Below are positions 16,283-26,121 of a stretch of DNA of 64,000 nucleotides, piece by piece. The stretch covers positions 3,782,001 through 3,846,000 of the forward strand of contig NZ_CP150170.1 in NCBI RefSeq assembly GCF_037963865.1. Reading direction: 5' to 3'. Position 1 is the stretch's first letter; each line of letters starts with the position of its first letter. This DNA comes from Paenibacillus sp. FSL R10-2734 (GTDB taxonomy: Bacteria > Bacillota > Bacilli > Paenibacillales > Paenibacillaceae). Made by a program: the position numbers and the translations under genes. Below the pieces are notes generated by a model that saw only the letters and a program-made list of their open reading frames with translations, had not been told where the DNA came from and made no database searches.

Positions 16283-19033
16283 ATGGCACAATATACGCCG
16301 ATGATTGAGCAATATTTAAAGGTAAAGGAAGGGGCAAAGGATGCCTTCCTATTTTTTAGACTGGGCGATTTCTATGAAATGTTCTTTGAAGACGCCATAT
16401 TGGCTTCTAAGGAGCTAGAAATAACATTGACAGGTCGCGAAGGTGGGGGCAAAGAGAAAATCCCGATGTGTGGAGTACCTTACCACGCTGCCGAGGGTTA
16501 TATTCAACGCCTGATTGAAAAAGGATATAAAGTCGCTATTTGCGAGCAGTTAGAAGATGCTTCAGTCACTAAAGGAATGGTGAAGCGGGATATCGTACGT
16601 GTAGTGACACCAGGAACGGTTATGGATGGAAAAATCATTGCCGACAAAAGCAACAATTATCTCGTTTGTGTAACCGAAAGTGATGGGATGATGGCATTAG
16701 CGGCTTGTGATTTAACGACTGGTGAATTGTATGTTACTTCAGTCTTATCAGGTGCAGAGTGGCTGCGTGATGAGATTGGCATTTACGAACCGGCCGAGAT
16801 CATCGGAGACCCTGCACTTTTGGAGCTTTTACGTGTTGAAACGCCACTGTTAGCGAAGCCTGTCGTGTATACGCCATGGGAGAAACGCGAGGAGGAGCTG
16901 GCACGTCGTCAGTTCGGTGAAGCCGCATGGGTACGTCTTGAGAAAGAACGCGGGCAATGTCTAGCACTGCTAATCTCTTATCTAAACGAGACACAGCGGC
17001 GTTCAATGGGACAGCTTAGTCAGATTTCTCCTTATGAACCCGGTAATTATATGATTCTTGATCCGTTCACCCGCCGAAATCTGGAGCTCACAGAGACGGT
17101 CCGAGAACGCTCCAAAAAAGGATCTCTACTTTGGCTGCTAGACCGTACCGAAACGTCCATGGGTGCACGCTTGTTACGTCGTAGAATAGATAAGCCGCTG
17201 CTGCAACGAGCTCCAATCGAACGTCGCCTTGAAGCGGTTGATTATTTGTACAATCAGTTTATTGTTCGTGAGGATTTACGTCTAGCACTTAAGGAAATTT
17301 ATGATTTGGAGCGACTGGTTGGGCGTATTGCTTTTGGCAGTGCGAATGGTCGTGATATGAATGCCTTGAAGCTATCTCTGGCACAAATCCCTGCTTTGAA
17401 GGAATTATGTATGACTTCGGGATCTGCGACCTTACGCGAGATCGGTGCTAGTATGGATGAATGCGCTGAGATACGTGAGGATATAGACCGAGCTATTGTA
17501 GAGGATGCACCAGTGTCTGTGCGAGACGGAGGGATTATCCGATCTGGTTATCATGAGAGGCTGGACGAGCTACGAGAAGCAAGCAGTAATGGTAAACGTT
17601 GGATCGCAGAACTGGAAGCTAAGGAACGGCAAGCTACAGGCATCAAATCGCTGAAGATCGGCTATAACAAAATCTTCGGTTATTTTATAGAAATCACCAA
17701 ATCTAATCTGGCCTCATTGCCGGAAGGGCGATACGAACGTAAACAGACGCTTGCAAATGCAGAACGATTTGTTACACCAGAGCTTAAGGAAAAAGAGGCT
17801 CTAATACTTGAAGCTCAGGATAAGATGACGGATTTGGAGTACAGCCTGTTTACCGAGCTACGCGATCGAATCAGTGGTCAAATTCCACGACTACAGAATC
17901 TTGCAGAAAAGGTAGCTGAAATTGATGTGTATCAATGTCTAGCGGCCGTCAGTGCAGAGCATCGCTTTGTGAAACCAGTTCTTTCTGATGGTTATGACCT
18001 TCGACTTGAAGGTGGTCGCCATCCTGTTGTGGAGGCAGTGCTGAAGGATACGGCATTTATAGCAAACGGAAGTACGCTCAGTAAGGAAGACGGAAATATT
18101 CTTTTGATTACGGGTCCTAATATGGCTGGGAAAAGTACCTATATGCGTCAGGTTGCACTCATTTGCATTATGGCTCAGATTGGTTGTTTCGTTCCAGCAT
18201 CCTGCGCAGAAGTTCCGCTTATTGATCGAATCTTCACACGTATTGGGGCAGCCGACGATTTAATCGGAGGTCAGAGTACGTTCATGGTAGAAATGGCTGA
18301 CATTCAGGTTATGACAGAGAAGGCAACAGCACGGAGTTTGATTATTATTGATGAGCTTGGAAGGGGAACCTCGACTAGTGAGGGGATGGCGATCGCACAA
18401 GCGGTGATTGAGTATGTACATGATACCATTTCTTGCAAAGCATTAGTTTCGACGCATTTTCATGAATTGGCTCACCTGGAAGAAAGCCTTAAAGGGTTGA
18501 AGAACTACTCGATGGCCGTTCAGGAGAGTGGCGATAAAGTAAACTTCCTGCGCAAGCTTGTTCCGGGAGCGGCAGACAGCAGCTATGGAATTTATTGTGC
18601 ACGCCTTGCGGGTCTTCCTGAAGGGATCATTGATCGTGCTTACGGCTTGCTACAGAGCATTGAGCAGGCGGCTCATCCGGGTGGGTCCTCTATTCACTAT
18701 GGGGGTGGACTAGAAGTTCAGGCAGCTGGAAAAGAGGTCGCAACTACATCTATCCAAGAACCTGTTAGTGTCATCGCAGAAACTTCCGGGATTACTGCGG
18801 ACTCATACTCATCAGTAGCAGATGAAGTAGTACAACTGTCTATCTTTGGCGAGGAAGAACCACGAAAGAATCGTAAAGGTAGTGCACATCAGGTAGCGGT
18901 AACTGAGGTACAAGAGGATCCAGCGATAAAAGAATTCATCACTTCTGTGCGTAACGCAGATCTTATGAATATGACTCCACTGCAGGCTATGAGTCTGCTG
19001 AACGATCTGAAGATGAAAGCGAAGGATCTTTAA
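16283..19033 (+). CDS. mutS: DNA mismatch repair protein MutS
   Basis: Mismatch-recognition ATPase, 916 residues. Domain I has the mismatch-contacting FYEMF (GDFYEMFFEDA, about 36-46). The connector, core and clamp follow in normal order. The ATPase domain carries Walker A GPNMAGKST (about 615), the QSTFMVEM loop, Walker B IIIDELGRGTST and the signature His in STHFHELAHL. The C-terminal about 100 residues include a beta-clamp-type motif VQLSIFGEEE. ATG 16283 has GGAGGT just upstream; the in-frame TTG at 16277 is inside that RBS. It is 26 bases from mutL and clearly in one operon with it. Confidence 0.97.
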   Translation: MAQYTPMIEQYLKVKEGAKDAFLFFRLGDFYEMFFEDAILASKELEITLTGREGGGKEKIPMCGVPYHAAEGYIQRLIEKGYKVAICEQLEDASVTKGMVKRDIVRVVTPGTVMDGKIIADKSNNYLVCVTESDGMMALAACDLTTGELYVTSVLSGAEWLRDEIGIYEPAEIIGDPALLELLRVETPLLAKPVVYTPWEKREEELARRQFGEAAWVRLEKERGQCLALLISYLNETQRRSMGQLSQISPYEPGNYMILDPFTRRNLELTETVRERSKKGSLLWLLDRTETSMGARLLRRRIDKPLLQRAPIERRLEAVDYLYNQFIVREDLRLALKEIYDLERLVGRIAFGSANGRDMNALKLSLAQIPALKELCMTSGSATLREIGASMDECAEIREDIDRAIVEDAPVSVRDGGIIRSGYHERLDELREASSNGKRWIAELEAKERQATGIKSLKIGYNKIFGYFIEITKSNLASLPEGRYERKQTLANAERFVTPELKEKEALILEAQDKMTDLEYSLFTELRDRISGQIPRLQNLAEKVAEIDVYQCLAAVSAEHRFVKPVLSDGYDLRLEGGRHPVVEAVLKDTAFIANGSTLSKEDGNILLITGPNMAGKSTYMRQVALICIMAQIGCFVPASCAEVPLIDRIFTRIGAADDLIGGQSTFMVEMADIQVMTEKATARSLIIIDELGRGTSTSEGMAIAQAVIEYVHDTISCKALVSTHFHELAHLEESLKGLKNYSMAVQESGDKVNFLRKLVPGAADSSYGIYCARLAGLPEGIIDRAYGLLQSIEQAAHPGGSSIHYGGGLEVQAAGKEVATTSIQEPVSVIAETSGITADSYSSVADEVVQLSIFGEEEPRKNRKGSAHQVAVTEVQEDPAIKEFITSVRNADLMNMTPLQAMSLLNDLKMKAKDL

Positions 19034-19065
19034 TTATTGATTGCCTAGATAAGAGGTGAATGAAA

Positions 19066-21051
19066 TTGGCCAAAATTCATATATTGGACGAGCATATTGC
19101 CAACCAGATTGCTGCGGGTGAAGTTGTGGAGCGGCCAGCTTCTGTTGTGAAGGAGCTGGTTGAGAATGCCATTGACGCAGGCAGCACGAGGATTGAGGTA
19201 TCGGTAGAGGAAGGCGGTTTACAGAGCATCCGAGTAAAAGATAACGGTTCAGGGATCGAGGCTGAGGATTGCGAGACCGCTTTTTATCGCCATGCTACAA
19301 GTAAAATCGCTAATGGGCGAGATTTATTCCAGATTACTAGCTTAGGGTTCCGTGGGGAGGCACTTCCCAGTATTGCGGCGGTATCTAAAGTCTCTCTTCT
19401 GACGGCTACAGCGGATGACGGCAAAGGACGCCTGATTGATATTGAGGGTGGTAACTTAATTCGGAATGAGGACTCCCCTTCGGGGCGTGGGAGCGATCTT
19501 GCGGTTCGTGAATTGTTTTTTAATACGCCGGCAAGGCTGAAATATATGAAGAGTATCCAGACGGAGTTAGGTCATATATCGGATGCAATGTACCGAATGG
19601 CGCTGGCGCATCCTAGTATCTCTTTTACCTTGCATCATAATGGCAATCAGCTGCTGCATACACTCGGAAATGGTGATCTGTTACAGGTGATCGCAGCTGT
19701 ATACGGAACTTCAGCAGCCAAGGCTATGCTGCCGATTACGGCTGAGGATTTGGATTACCGCATTTCTGGTTATATAAGCCGTCCAGAATGGACACGTTCA
19801 AATCGAAATGCTGTGACTACCATTGTGGGGGGACGTTATATTCGTAGCAATGGTCTGAACGCAGCGATCATGCGTGCTTATCATACTTTGCTTCCGATTA
19901 ACCGATATCCGCTGCTGGTGCTCGAACTGGACATGCATCCTTCACTTGTGGATGTCAATGTTCATCCGGCCAAGCTGGAGGTTCGATTTAGTAAGGAGAA
20001 TGAGCTTTACACGTTTGTTGAACAAGAAATTCGTAAAGTGTTGCTGGGGCAAAGCTTGATTCCGCGTCCTAGTAAAGAAACCATCGGGCCGAAGGGCAGC
20101 AGTTCATTTATACAGGAGCAGTTTGCTTTCTCCAAAGGGACAGCTCCGGCACCAACATCGACTGAGGTGGACAAGGATTCAGTTCCTCAGGGATCTGGAA
20201 GTTCCTTCAGTAGACAACAACAATCAAACATTGAGCTGAGCGCCCGTGAGTTCAGGAAGGAGGGGCTGGCTGATAATCCGATGACCTGTGAAGCGGCTCC
20301 ATCCTATGGGACAGGCTATCAGTCTGCCTCTTCGCAAGGACGTCAAAGTAATGTGAGCAACAATTATTCTAATAGCTATCGCCCGCAAGAACCTGCAGCA
20401 TCGCTGAAGCAATTCCCTACTGCCCAAGCGATATGGGCTCCACCGCAGCAGGAAGAACCGGGACTTCCGCCCTTCCCTGAACTAAATTATATCGGGCAGC
20501 ATCATGGGACTTATATTATTGCTCAGAATGACGGAGGGCTGTATCTCATAGATCAACATGCAGCTCACGAACGCATAAATTACGAATATTTTTATGAGAA
20601 ATTCGGTCGTCCTGAAGATGCTTCTCAGGATCTACTGTTGCCAATTACACTTGAGTTCACCCCTTCGGAAAGCCGTCAACTCAGTGAACGTCTACACTGG
20701 TTTCAGCAGGCTGGAGTTTACCTTGAGCATTTTGGTGGGCAGACCTTCCTGATCCGATCTTTGCCTTATTGGTTTCCTGAAGGCGAAGAGAAAGCGATCG
20801 TTGAAGAAATGGCGGAGTGGGTCTTGAGTGAACGAATGATTGACCTTGCGAAACTGCGAGAGAAGTCGTCTATTCTGTGTTCATGTAAAGCTTCAATTAA
20901 AGCTAACCAGAAACTAACAGAACAGGAAGTCGAGGCGTTGCTGTCTCGTCTGGCAGCATGTCGGCAGCCGTATACCTGTCCACATGGGCGACCCATTGTG
21001 ATTTCTTTTTCATCCTATGATTTAGAGAAATTGTTCAAACGGGTGATGTAA
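19066..21051 (+). CDS. mutL: DNA mismatch repair protein MutL
   Basis: GHKL ATPase and latent nicking endonuclease that acts after MutS. N-terminal ATP site motifs: EVVERPASVVKELVENAIDAG, DNGSGI, and GFRGEALPSIAAVS. The linker (about 345-470) is Ser/Gln-rich and variable. The C-terminal domain has the endonuclease motif DQHA(x)2E(x)4E in LIDQHAAHERINYEYF, plus ACKASIKANQKL and CPHGRP, so this is the Mn-dependent nicking type of bacteria without MutH. The TTG at 19066 (MAKIHILDEHI) is preferred: AGAGGTG ends seven bases before it; the ATG at 19060 is only one base from that RBS. Confidence 0.95.
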   Translation: MAKIHILDEHIANQIAAGEVVERPASVVKELVENAIDAGSTRIEVSVEEGGLQSIRVKDNGSGIEAEDCETAFYRHATSKIANGRDLFQITSLGFRGEALPSIAAVSKVSLLTATADDGKGRLIDIEGGNLIRNEDSPSGRGSDLAVRELFFNTPARLKYMKSIQTELGHISDAMYRMALAHPSISFTLHHNGNQLLHTLGNGDLLQVIAAVYGTSAAKAMLPITAEDLDYRISGYISRPEWTRSNRNAVTTIVGGRYIRSNGLNAAIMRAYHTLLPINRYPLLVLELDMHPSLVDVNVHPAKLEVRFSKENELYTFVEQEIRKVLLGQSLIPRPSKETIGPKGSSSFIQEQFAFSKGTAPAPTSTEVDKDSVPQGSGSSFSRQQQSNIELSAREFRKEGLADNPMTCEAAPSYGTGYQSASSQGRQSNVSNNYSNSYRPQEPAASLKQFPTAQAIWAPPQQEEPGLPPFPELNYIGQHHGTYIIAQNDGGLYLIDQHAAHERINYEYFYEKFGRPEDASQDLLLPITLEFTPSESRQLSERLHWFQQAGVYLEHFGGQTFLIRSLPYWFPEGEEKAIVEEMAEWVLSERMIDLAKLREKSSILCSCKASIKANQKLTEQEVEALLSRLAACRQPYTCPHGRPIVISFSSYDLEKLFKRVM

Positions 21052-21118
21052 TTGTAAGTCTATATTAGTTGAACTTGAAATTTTTCTATTAAGGTAATTG
21101 CATGACTGCGGTGAATGC

Positions 21119-21222
21119 TTGGACTTCCGGCCGCTGTTGTCCCCGGATTTCTTGATTATATACCGTGTTTCACGGTTGAAATCCGGGGACAAAGGCGGTC
21201 GCTATCGCTCCTACAGTTCCAA
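21119..21222. repeat. Long nested inverted repeat (about 100 bp)
   Basis: Outer TTGGACT/AGTTCCAA, then GGCCGC/GCGGTC, then a perfect 15-bp stem TTGTCCCCGGATTTC (21137-21151) with its complement at 21178-21192. An inner hairpin ACCGTG-TTT-CACGGT (21162-21176) lies at the tip. No T-run follows, so it is not a simple terminator. It looks like a mobile palindromic element or a structured RNA between mutL and the next gene. Confidence 0.7.
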
Positions 21223-21305
21223 ACTTCCCCTCCGTCACTTTTCCTTTTAGAATGTTTTTAAGATCAACTTATAAGAAATTTGTTGTAAGTATGACTGGAG
21301 GCAAC

Positions 21306-22085
21306 ATGATTATAACTACGGGTTATAGCCCGATAATGGAAATTGTAGAGCGAGCTCAGAGTCTTGCAGAGAGAACGGGCTGTAAGTACGCTCCACGTGA
21401 GAAATTCTCTATACCTAAGCTGGTGGAACACTACGGAGACGAGGATATTCTAATTCTTTCTCAAGAAGCCGTTCGTTTACACCGACTAGGGATGGAGCCT
21501 ATGGAGTTTCACCCGAGCATGGGGTTTGTTCGCGCGAAACGAATTCTAAAGGGCGATATAGAGCCGATGCTTGTCGCAGCAAGAATGCTTCCCGGAGATA
21601 GTGTACTAGATTGCACAGCGGGGCTAGGCGCTGATTCCTTGCTGTTTGCTGTGCATGGTGGTGAGTCCTCTGAGGTTACCGCTCTGGAGAGCTCATTGCC
21701 GCTGTACGCGTTGCTCTACGAAGGGATGCGTCACTATACCTCTGGGCAAGTAAAGGTTAATGAGGCCTTGCGTAGAATTAATGTCGTGCATAGTGAACAT
21801 TTGGACTACTTGCGTGCTCAACCGGATCGAAGTATAGATATTGTGTATTTTGATCCTATGTTCCGGGTGCCACTGACAGGTTCTGCTTCGATTTCCCCGC
21901 TACGGCAGTTTGCTAATCGTGCTGCATTATCGCTAGAGAGCGTAGCTGAGGCAGTGAGAGTTGCTCGTAAAAATGTTCTTTTGAAAGAGAAGGCTTTAAG
22001 TGGCGAATTCGAACGTCTTGGCTTTACCGAGCTGCTCCGGAGCAACTCCAAAACATCGTACGGGGTGATACACATTGACAACTAA
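21306..22085 (+). CDS. Class I SAM-dependent methyltransferase (RsmJ-like)
   Basis: 259 residues. The SAM-binding loop is DSVLDCTAGLGADSLLFAVHGG (about 98-118) with an acidic residue in VTALESS. DIVYFDPMFRVPL is the catalytic-type motif seen in the RsmJ family that methylates 16S rRNA guanine; the match of this Firmicute group to that activity is unproven. ATG 21306 follows TGGAGGCAAC; an upstream in-frame ATG at 21252 has no RBS. The stop overlaps the miaA start by 11 bases, so the two are translationally coupled. Confidence 0.8.
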   Translation: MIITTGYSPIMEIVERAQSLAERTGCKYAPREKFSIPKLVEHYGDEDILILSQEAVRLHRLGMEPMEFHPSMGFVRAKRILKGDIEPMLVAARMLPGDSVLDCTAGLGADSLLFAVHGGESSEVTALESSLPLYALLYEGMRHYTSGQVKVNEALRRINVVHSEHLDYLRAQPDRSIDIVYFDPMFRVPLTGSASISPLRQFANRAALSLESVAEAVRVARKNVLLKEKALSGEFERLGFTELLRSNSKTSYGVIHIDN

Positions 22086-23055
22086 AGAGAGACATAAGGT
22101 TCTAGTCCTATTAGGACCAACCGCCGTAGGTAAAACTAGGTTAAGCCTAGAGCTTGCAGCTGCATATAACGCAGAGATTATTTCTGGCGATTCGATGCAG
22201 GTTTATCGTGGTATGGATATTGGTACGGCTAAGATCACTCCAGCGGAAATGAAGGGAATTCCCCATCACCTAATTGATATTCATGATCCGAAGGATCCGT
22301 ATTCTGCTGCTGAATTTCAGGAGCAAGGTCGCAGACTTATCGAAGAGATAAGCAGCCGTGGAAAACTTCCATTTATTGTTGGGGGGACGGGTCTATATAT
22401 TGAGTCCTTATGCTACGGATTTCAATTCTCTGAAGCCGTTGCTGACGAAGCTTTCCGTAAAGAACAGGATCAATTTGCAGAAGAGCATGGAGCGCTTGCA
22501 CTGCATGCCAGGCTTGAAGCGGTTGATCCAGACAGTGCGGCGAAATTGCATCCGAATGACCGTCGTAGAATTATTCGGGCACTGGAAATTCATCAGCAGA
22601 CAAAGACCACACTTTCCGCTTCACATGCAGCTCAAACTAAGGAATCACCCTATGACTTATGTCTTATAGGTTTGACAATGGACCGGAAAATACTATATAA
22701 ACGTATTGAGGACCGAATTGATAGCATGCTTGCGGATGGTCTTGTTGCTGAGGTAAAGGGACTGCTGGATAACGGTTACAGCAGAAGCCTTGTGTCCATG
22801 CAGGGGTTGGGCTACAAGGAAATTGCCGCTTACCTTGCGGGAGAACTGACGCTTGAGGAAGCTGTGATACTGCTCAAACGCGATACTCGCCGATTCGCCA
22901 AAAGACAGTTGTCATGGTTTCGCCACATGAAGGAAATCGAGTGGATCGATGTCGAAGGTGAGCAAAACTTTTCTGAGAATTTCTCAAAAATACGTGCTAT
23001 AATAGCAGGAAAGTTTCTCTCAGGTCTTGAATATACTTCTGAACAATATAATTGA
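22075..23055 (+). CDS. miaA: tRNA dimethylallyltransferase MiaA
   Basis: Transfers a dimethylallyl group to A37 of tRNAs that read UNN codons. The P-loop is GPTAVGKT (about 13-20); SGDSMQVYRGMDIGTAK, PHHLIDIHDP, IVGGTGLYI, and GLGYKEIAAYL are the expected family motifs, with KRDTRRFAKRQLSWFR at the C-terminal tRNA-binding part. TTG start at 22075, with GGGGTGAT seven bases upstream, inside the end of the methyltransferase gene. The gene order mutL..miaA-hfq matches Bacillus. Confidence 0.96.
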   Translation: MTTKERHKVLVLLGPTAVGKTRLSLELAAAYNAEIISGDSMQVYRGMDIGTAKITPAEMKGIPHHLIDIHDPKDPYSAAEFQEQGRRLIEEISSRGKLPFIVGGTGLYIESLCYGFQFSEAVADEAFRKEQDQFAEEHGALALHARLEAVDPDSAAKLHPNDRRRIIRALEIHQQTKTTLSASHAAQTKESPYDLCLIGLTMDRKILYKRIEDRIDSMLADGLVAEVKGLLDNGYSRSLVSMQGLGYKEIAAYLAGELTLEEAVILLKRDTRRFAKRQLSWFRHMKEIEWIDVEGEQNFSENFSKIRAIIAGKFLSGLEYTSEQYN

Positions 23056-23074
23056 ACCATTGGGGGTACGTCAT

Positions 23075-23314
23075 ATGAACAAGTCCATTAACATCCAAGA
23101 TACATTCTTGAACCAACTACGCAAAGAAAATATCCCTGCTACAGTATATTTAACCAACGGTTTTCAAATCCGGGGAATTATTAAAGCATTCGACAATTTT
23201 ACTATCGTTATTGATAGTGACGGGCGGCAGCAAATGGTGTATAAGCATGCGATTTCCACATTTACACCACAGCGCAGTGTATCACTCATGCAGGATAATA
23301 GTAACGAAGAATAA
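23075..23314 (+). CDS. hfq: RNA chaperone Hfq
   Basis: 79-residue Sm-like hexamer-forming RNA chaperone. Sm1 (NIQDTFLNQLRKENIPATVYLTNGFQIRGIIKAFDNFTIVI) and Sm2 with the YKHAIST KH motif are intact; the tail is short as in Gram-positives. ATG 23075 has GGGGGT about 7 bases upstream; an earlier ATG inside miaA is not used. It lies 19 bases after miaA and is followed by a terminator at about 23376-23401. Confidence 0.96.
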   Translation: MNKSINIQDTFLNQLRKENIPATVYLTNGFQIRGIIKAFDNFTIVIDSDGRQQMVYKHAISTFTPQRSVSLMQDNSNEE

Positions 23315-23373
23315 CACTTAACAAATTTGAAGTGAAACCTTTCTTGTTTATAAATCGTTTGAATAGAGAGTGT

Positions 23374-23402
23374 GAGAGCAACCTGAGAAGGTTGTTCTTT
23401 TC
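23374..23402 (+). terminator. Terminator after hfq
   Basis: GAGCAACC (23376-23383), loop TGAGAA, GGTTGTTC (23390-23397), then TTTT. It ends the miaA-hfq transcript before the PBP gene. Confidence 0.7.
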
Positions 23403-23454
23403 ATTCAAGGCAGACCATTTATGATTTATTCAAGGAAGGGAGTCAGGAGGCACC

Positions 23455-26031
23455 ATGTCCAGAGACGATACATCAAGGACGAATAATAATAGAAATAGAG
23501 GATCGTCCAGTTCCAATTCTAATTCAAAACAAAAACCGAAAAGTAAGAAGAAAAAGAAGTTTTTAACTAAGAAGCGTGTGCTGTGGAGCTTGTTCTTTGC
23601 CACGGCGTTGGCCATTTTCTGTGCACTCGGCGGTTATTTGTTCATTATGCTGAATGGGCAAAAGCTTCTCCTTGAGAATCAAGACAAACTAACCGTTAAT
23701 GAAACAACAAAGGTATATGACCGCAATGCTAATTTAATCGGCGAATTATCACTAGAGAAAAGCGATCCTGTAGAGTATGAGAAGATCCCACCGTTATTAA
23801 TAAATGCTTTTGTAGCTACAGAAGATAAACGCTTTTTCGAACATAAGGGCGTGGATTTATGGTCTATTGGCCGGGCAGCGGTAAAAGATATTGCTGCACG
23901 CAGCATGGTAGAAGGTGGTAGTACCATAACTCAACAGCTAGCCAAAAATATCTTCTTAACACGGGATAAGACATTTTTCCGTAAAGCGACTGAGGTATCC
24001 ATTGCTGTAGCGTTGGAGAACCAGAATACTAAAGAAGAGATCATTACCATGTACCTGAACCGAATAAACTTTGGGGGTACGGTCTACGGAATAAAAGCAG
24101 CATCGGAAAGATATTTTGGTAAGAGCGATCTGAATGATCTTAAGATTTGGGAAATGGCGACATTGGCTGCGATGCCTAAGGGGCCGTCTCGTTACAACCC
24201 CCTCCGTAATCCGGATCTTTCAAAGGAACGTCGAGCAGTTGTGCTTCAGCTCATGTATGAGCAAGGTTATATAACGGAGCAAGAGAGAAACGAAGCGCAA
24301 GCCGTGGATTATAATTATAAGCCGCCAGCAAAGAAACAGCGTTATCAAGCTTTCATTGATTTTGCAGTGGATGAAGCAGAAGAGAAATTTGGATTGTCCG
24401 AAGATGATCTGAATATTGGCGGTTATAAGATTTACACGACGATGGATAAACATGCTCAAGAAACCGTAGAGGATGCTTTTGCAGACAGTGATAATTTCGA
24501 GAAAAGTGTAGACGACGAATTGGTACAAGGTTCAATGACCATCGTGAATCAGGAGAATGGCGGCATTGTTGCACTCCTTGGTGGACGGAATTATGAGAGA
24601 AAAGGCTACAGTCGTGTAACTGGCAGCCGGCGATCTCCGGGTTCAGCCATTAAACCAATCATTACTTATGCTCCGGCGCTGGAAACGGGTAAGTACTCCA
24701 TGAATTCTGTCCTTAACAATGAAAAGCAGTGTTTCGGGAACTATTGCCCAACCAATCTTCACGGGTATTCAAAAGGTATCAGTATGAGTGATGCTATACA
24801 GAAATCGGAGAATATCCCTGCGGTCTGGCTGCTTAATGAAATTGGAGTGAATACCGGATTTAAATTCGCCAAGAAATTGGGGATTGGTCTGGAAGATGAG
24901 GATAAAAACCTCTCGCTGGCTCTCGGCGGTATGAGCAAAGGAACGAACACATTGGAAATGGCGCAAGCCTATAGTGCTTTTGCAAATGGCGGTGAACTAC
25001 GAGAAGCTTATTCCATTAAATCGATTACGGATAGTAGTGGAGAGACCGTCTTCAAAGCTAATACAACGCCTGAACGTGTTATGAGTAAGGAGACGGCTTA
25101 TCAACTGACAGAGATGATGCAGAAGGTTGTAGAGAGCGGAACAGGTAAAAAAGCTAGGATTGACCGACCTGTAGCCGGTAAGACCGGTACGACTCAAAGT
25201 GGATATTCTGGAATCAGCTCGAACCGTGATGTTTGGTTTGTGGGATATACACCAGAATGGACAGCAGCAGTCTGGATGGGTTATGACAAGCCAAGCAAGA
25301 CGCATCTGCTTAAGAGAAGTAGTTCGCTTGCTGCAGCTTTCTGGGGTAAAGTGATGGAGGAAGCATTAAAGGATGTTCCTAAGAAATCCTTCCCTCAGAT
25401 AGACAATGTCATAGCGCCTGAACCTACAGAAACAACTGAACCAACTCAGAACGTTAGTGGACTTACAGCAGCTTATGATCCATCTACGATGACAGTAAAT
25501 CTCAGCTGGCAGGCAGTCCCTGTTGCAGGAGTAGAATATCGTATTTATCGTAGAGAGTCATCCGAGGCTGATTTTGGCTTATTGCTAAATACGGTCACGA
25601 CTAGTGCAGGGGACTTTAGTGCACTGCCTGGTCTGGTTTACGAGTATTATGTTACTTCTTATGATCCTGCAACCCAATTGGAAAGTGAACCATCGAATGT
25701 GGTTACTGTCTCAGTGCAGGATGAAATGCCAACACCTGAGCCAACCATTGATCCAAATCTTCCAACACCAACACCTGAGAATGGTGGAGACAATGGCGGA
25801 GATAATGGCAATGGTGGTAATAATGGTGGTGGCAACGATGGAGGCGGAAATAACGGAGGAACAGGTACCTTGCCTGAGTTTACTACTCCTCCACCGTCAG
25901 CAACTCCGATTCCTACTACACCACCAGAGGAACCTTCTGGAGGCGGAAATCCAGGGAATGAGAGTGGTGATGTGACCACTAGCCCTGATCAACAGGCTGG
26001 CAATGTGAATGGTGATTCGTCTGTTCAATAG
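23455..26031 (+). CDS. Class A penicillin-binding protein (PBP1A) with FnIII and Gly/Asn-rich tail
   Basis: Bifunctional peptidoglycan synthase, 858 residues. A basic cytoplasmic tail and a single TM (about 45-65, ALAIFCALGGYLFIML) precede the GT51 glycosyltransferase (EDKRFFEHKGVD with catalytic Glu; GGSTITQQLAKN). The transpeptidase follows: SPGSAIKP (SxxK, about 393), SEN (SxN), and AGKTGTT (KTG). After it come a Thr/Glu/Pro linker, a fibronectin type III domain (about 665-755) and a long low-complexity tail of Gly/Asn then Pro/Thr. Two-part tails like this are common in Paenibacillus PBPs. ATG 23455 has CAGGAGGCACC upstream. A strong terminator follows. Confidence 0.93.
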   Translation: MSRDDTSRTNNNRNRGSSSSNSNSKQKPKSKKKKKFLTKKRVLWSLFFATALAIFCALGGYLFIMLNGQKLLLENQDKLTVNETTKVYDRNANLIGELSLEKSDPVEYEKIPPLLINAFVATEDKRFFEHKGVDLWSIGRAAVKDIAARSMVEGGSTITQQLAKNIFLTRDKTFFRKATEVSIAVALENQNTKEEIITMYLNRINFGGTVYGIKAASERYFGKSDLNDLKIWEMATLAAMPKGPSRYNPLRNPDLSKERRAVVLQLMYEQGYITEQERNEAQAVDYNYKPPAKKQRYQAFIDFAVDEAEEKFGLSEDDLNIGGYKIYTTMDKHAQETVEDAFADSDNFEKSVDDELVQGSMTIVNQENGGIVALLGGRNYERKGYSRVTGSRRSPGSAIKPIITYAPALETGKYSMNSVLNNEKQCFGNYCPTNLHGYSKGISMSDAIQKSENIPAVWLLNEIGVNTGFKFAKKLGIGLEDEDKNLSLALGGMSKGTNTLEMAQAYSAFANGGELREAYSIKSITDSSGETVFKANTTPERVMSKETAYQLTEMMQKVVESGTGKKARIDRPVAGKTGTTQSGYSGISSNRDVWFVGYTPEWTAAVWMGYDKPSKTHLLKRSSSLAAAFWGKVMEEALKDVPKKSFPQIDNVIAPEPTETTEPTQNVSGLTAAYDPSTMTVNLSWQAVPVAGVEYRIYRRESSEADFGLLLNTVTTSAGDFSALPGLVYEYYVTSYDPATQLESEPSNVVTVSVQDEMPTPEPTIDPNLPTPTPENGGDNGGDNGNGGNNGGGNDGGGNNGGTGTLPEFTTPPPSATPIPTTPPEEPSGGGNPGNESGDVTTSPDQQAGNVNGDSSVQ

Positions 26032-26070
26032 TGATGTTTCAGAATATATGAAGTAAGCTTTTCTTTACCT

Positions 26071-26121
26071 GAAGCTGCCTCAACTGTAGTGAATGCTACT
26101 TTTGAGGCAGCTTCTTTTTTT
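26071..26121 (+). terminator. Terminator after the PBP gene
   Basis: GAAGCTGCCTCAA (26071-26083) pairs perfectly with TTGAGGCAGCTTC (26102-26114), followed by T7. Confidence 0.85.

Noticed and set aside
25659..25979. 106-codon minus-strand frame inside the PBP gene
   Set aside because: Pro/Ser/Gly low-complexity mirror of the PBP tail; shadow frame.
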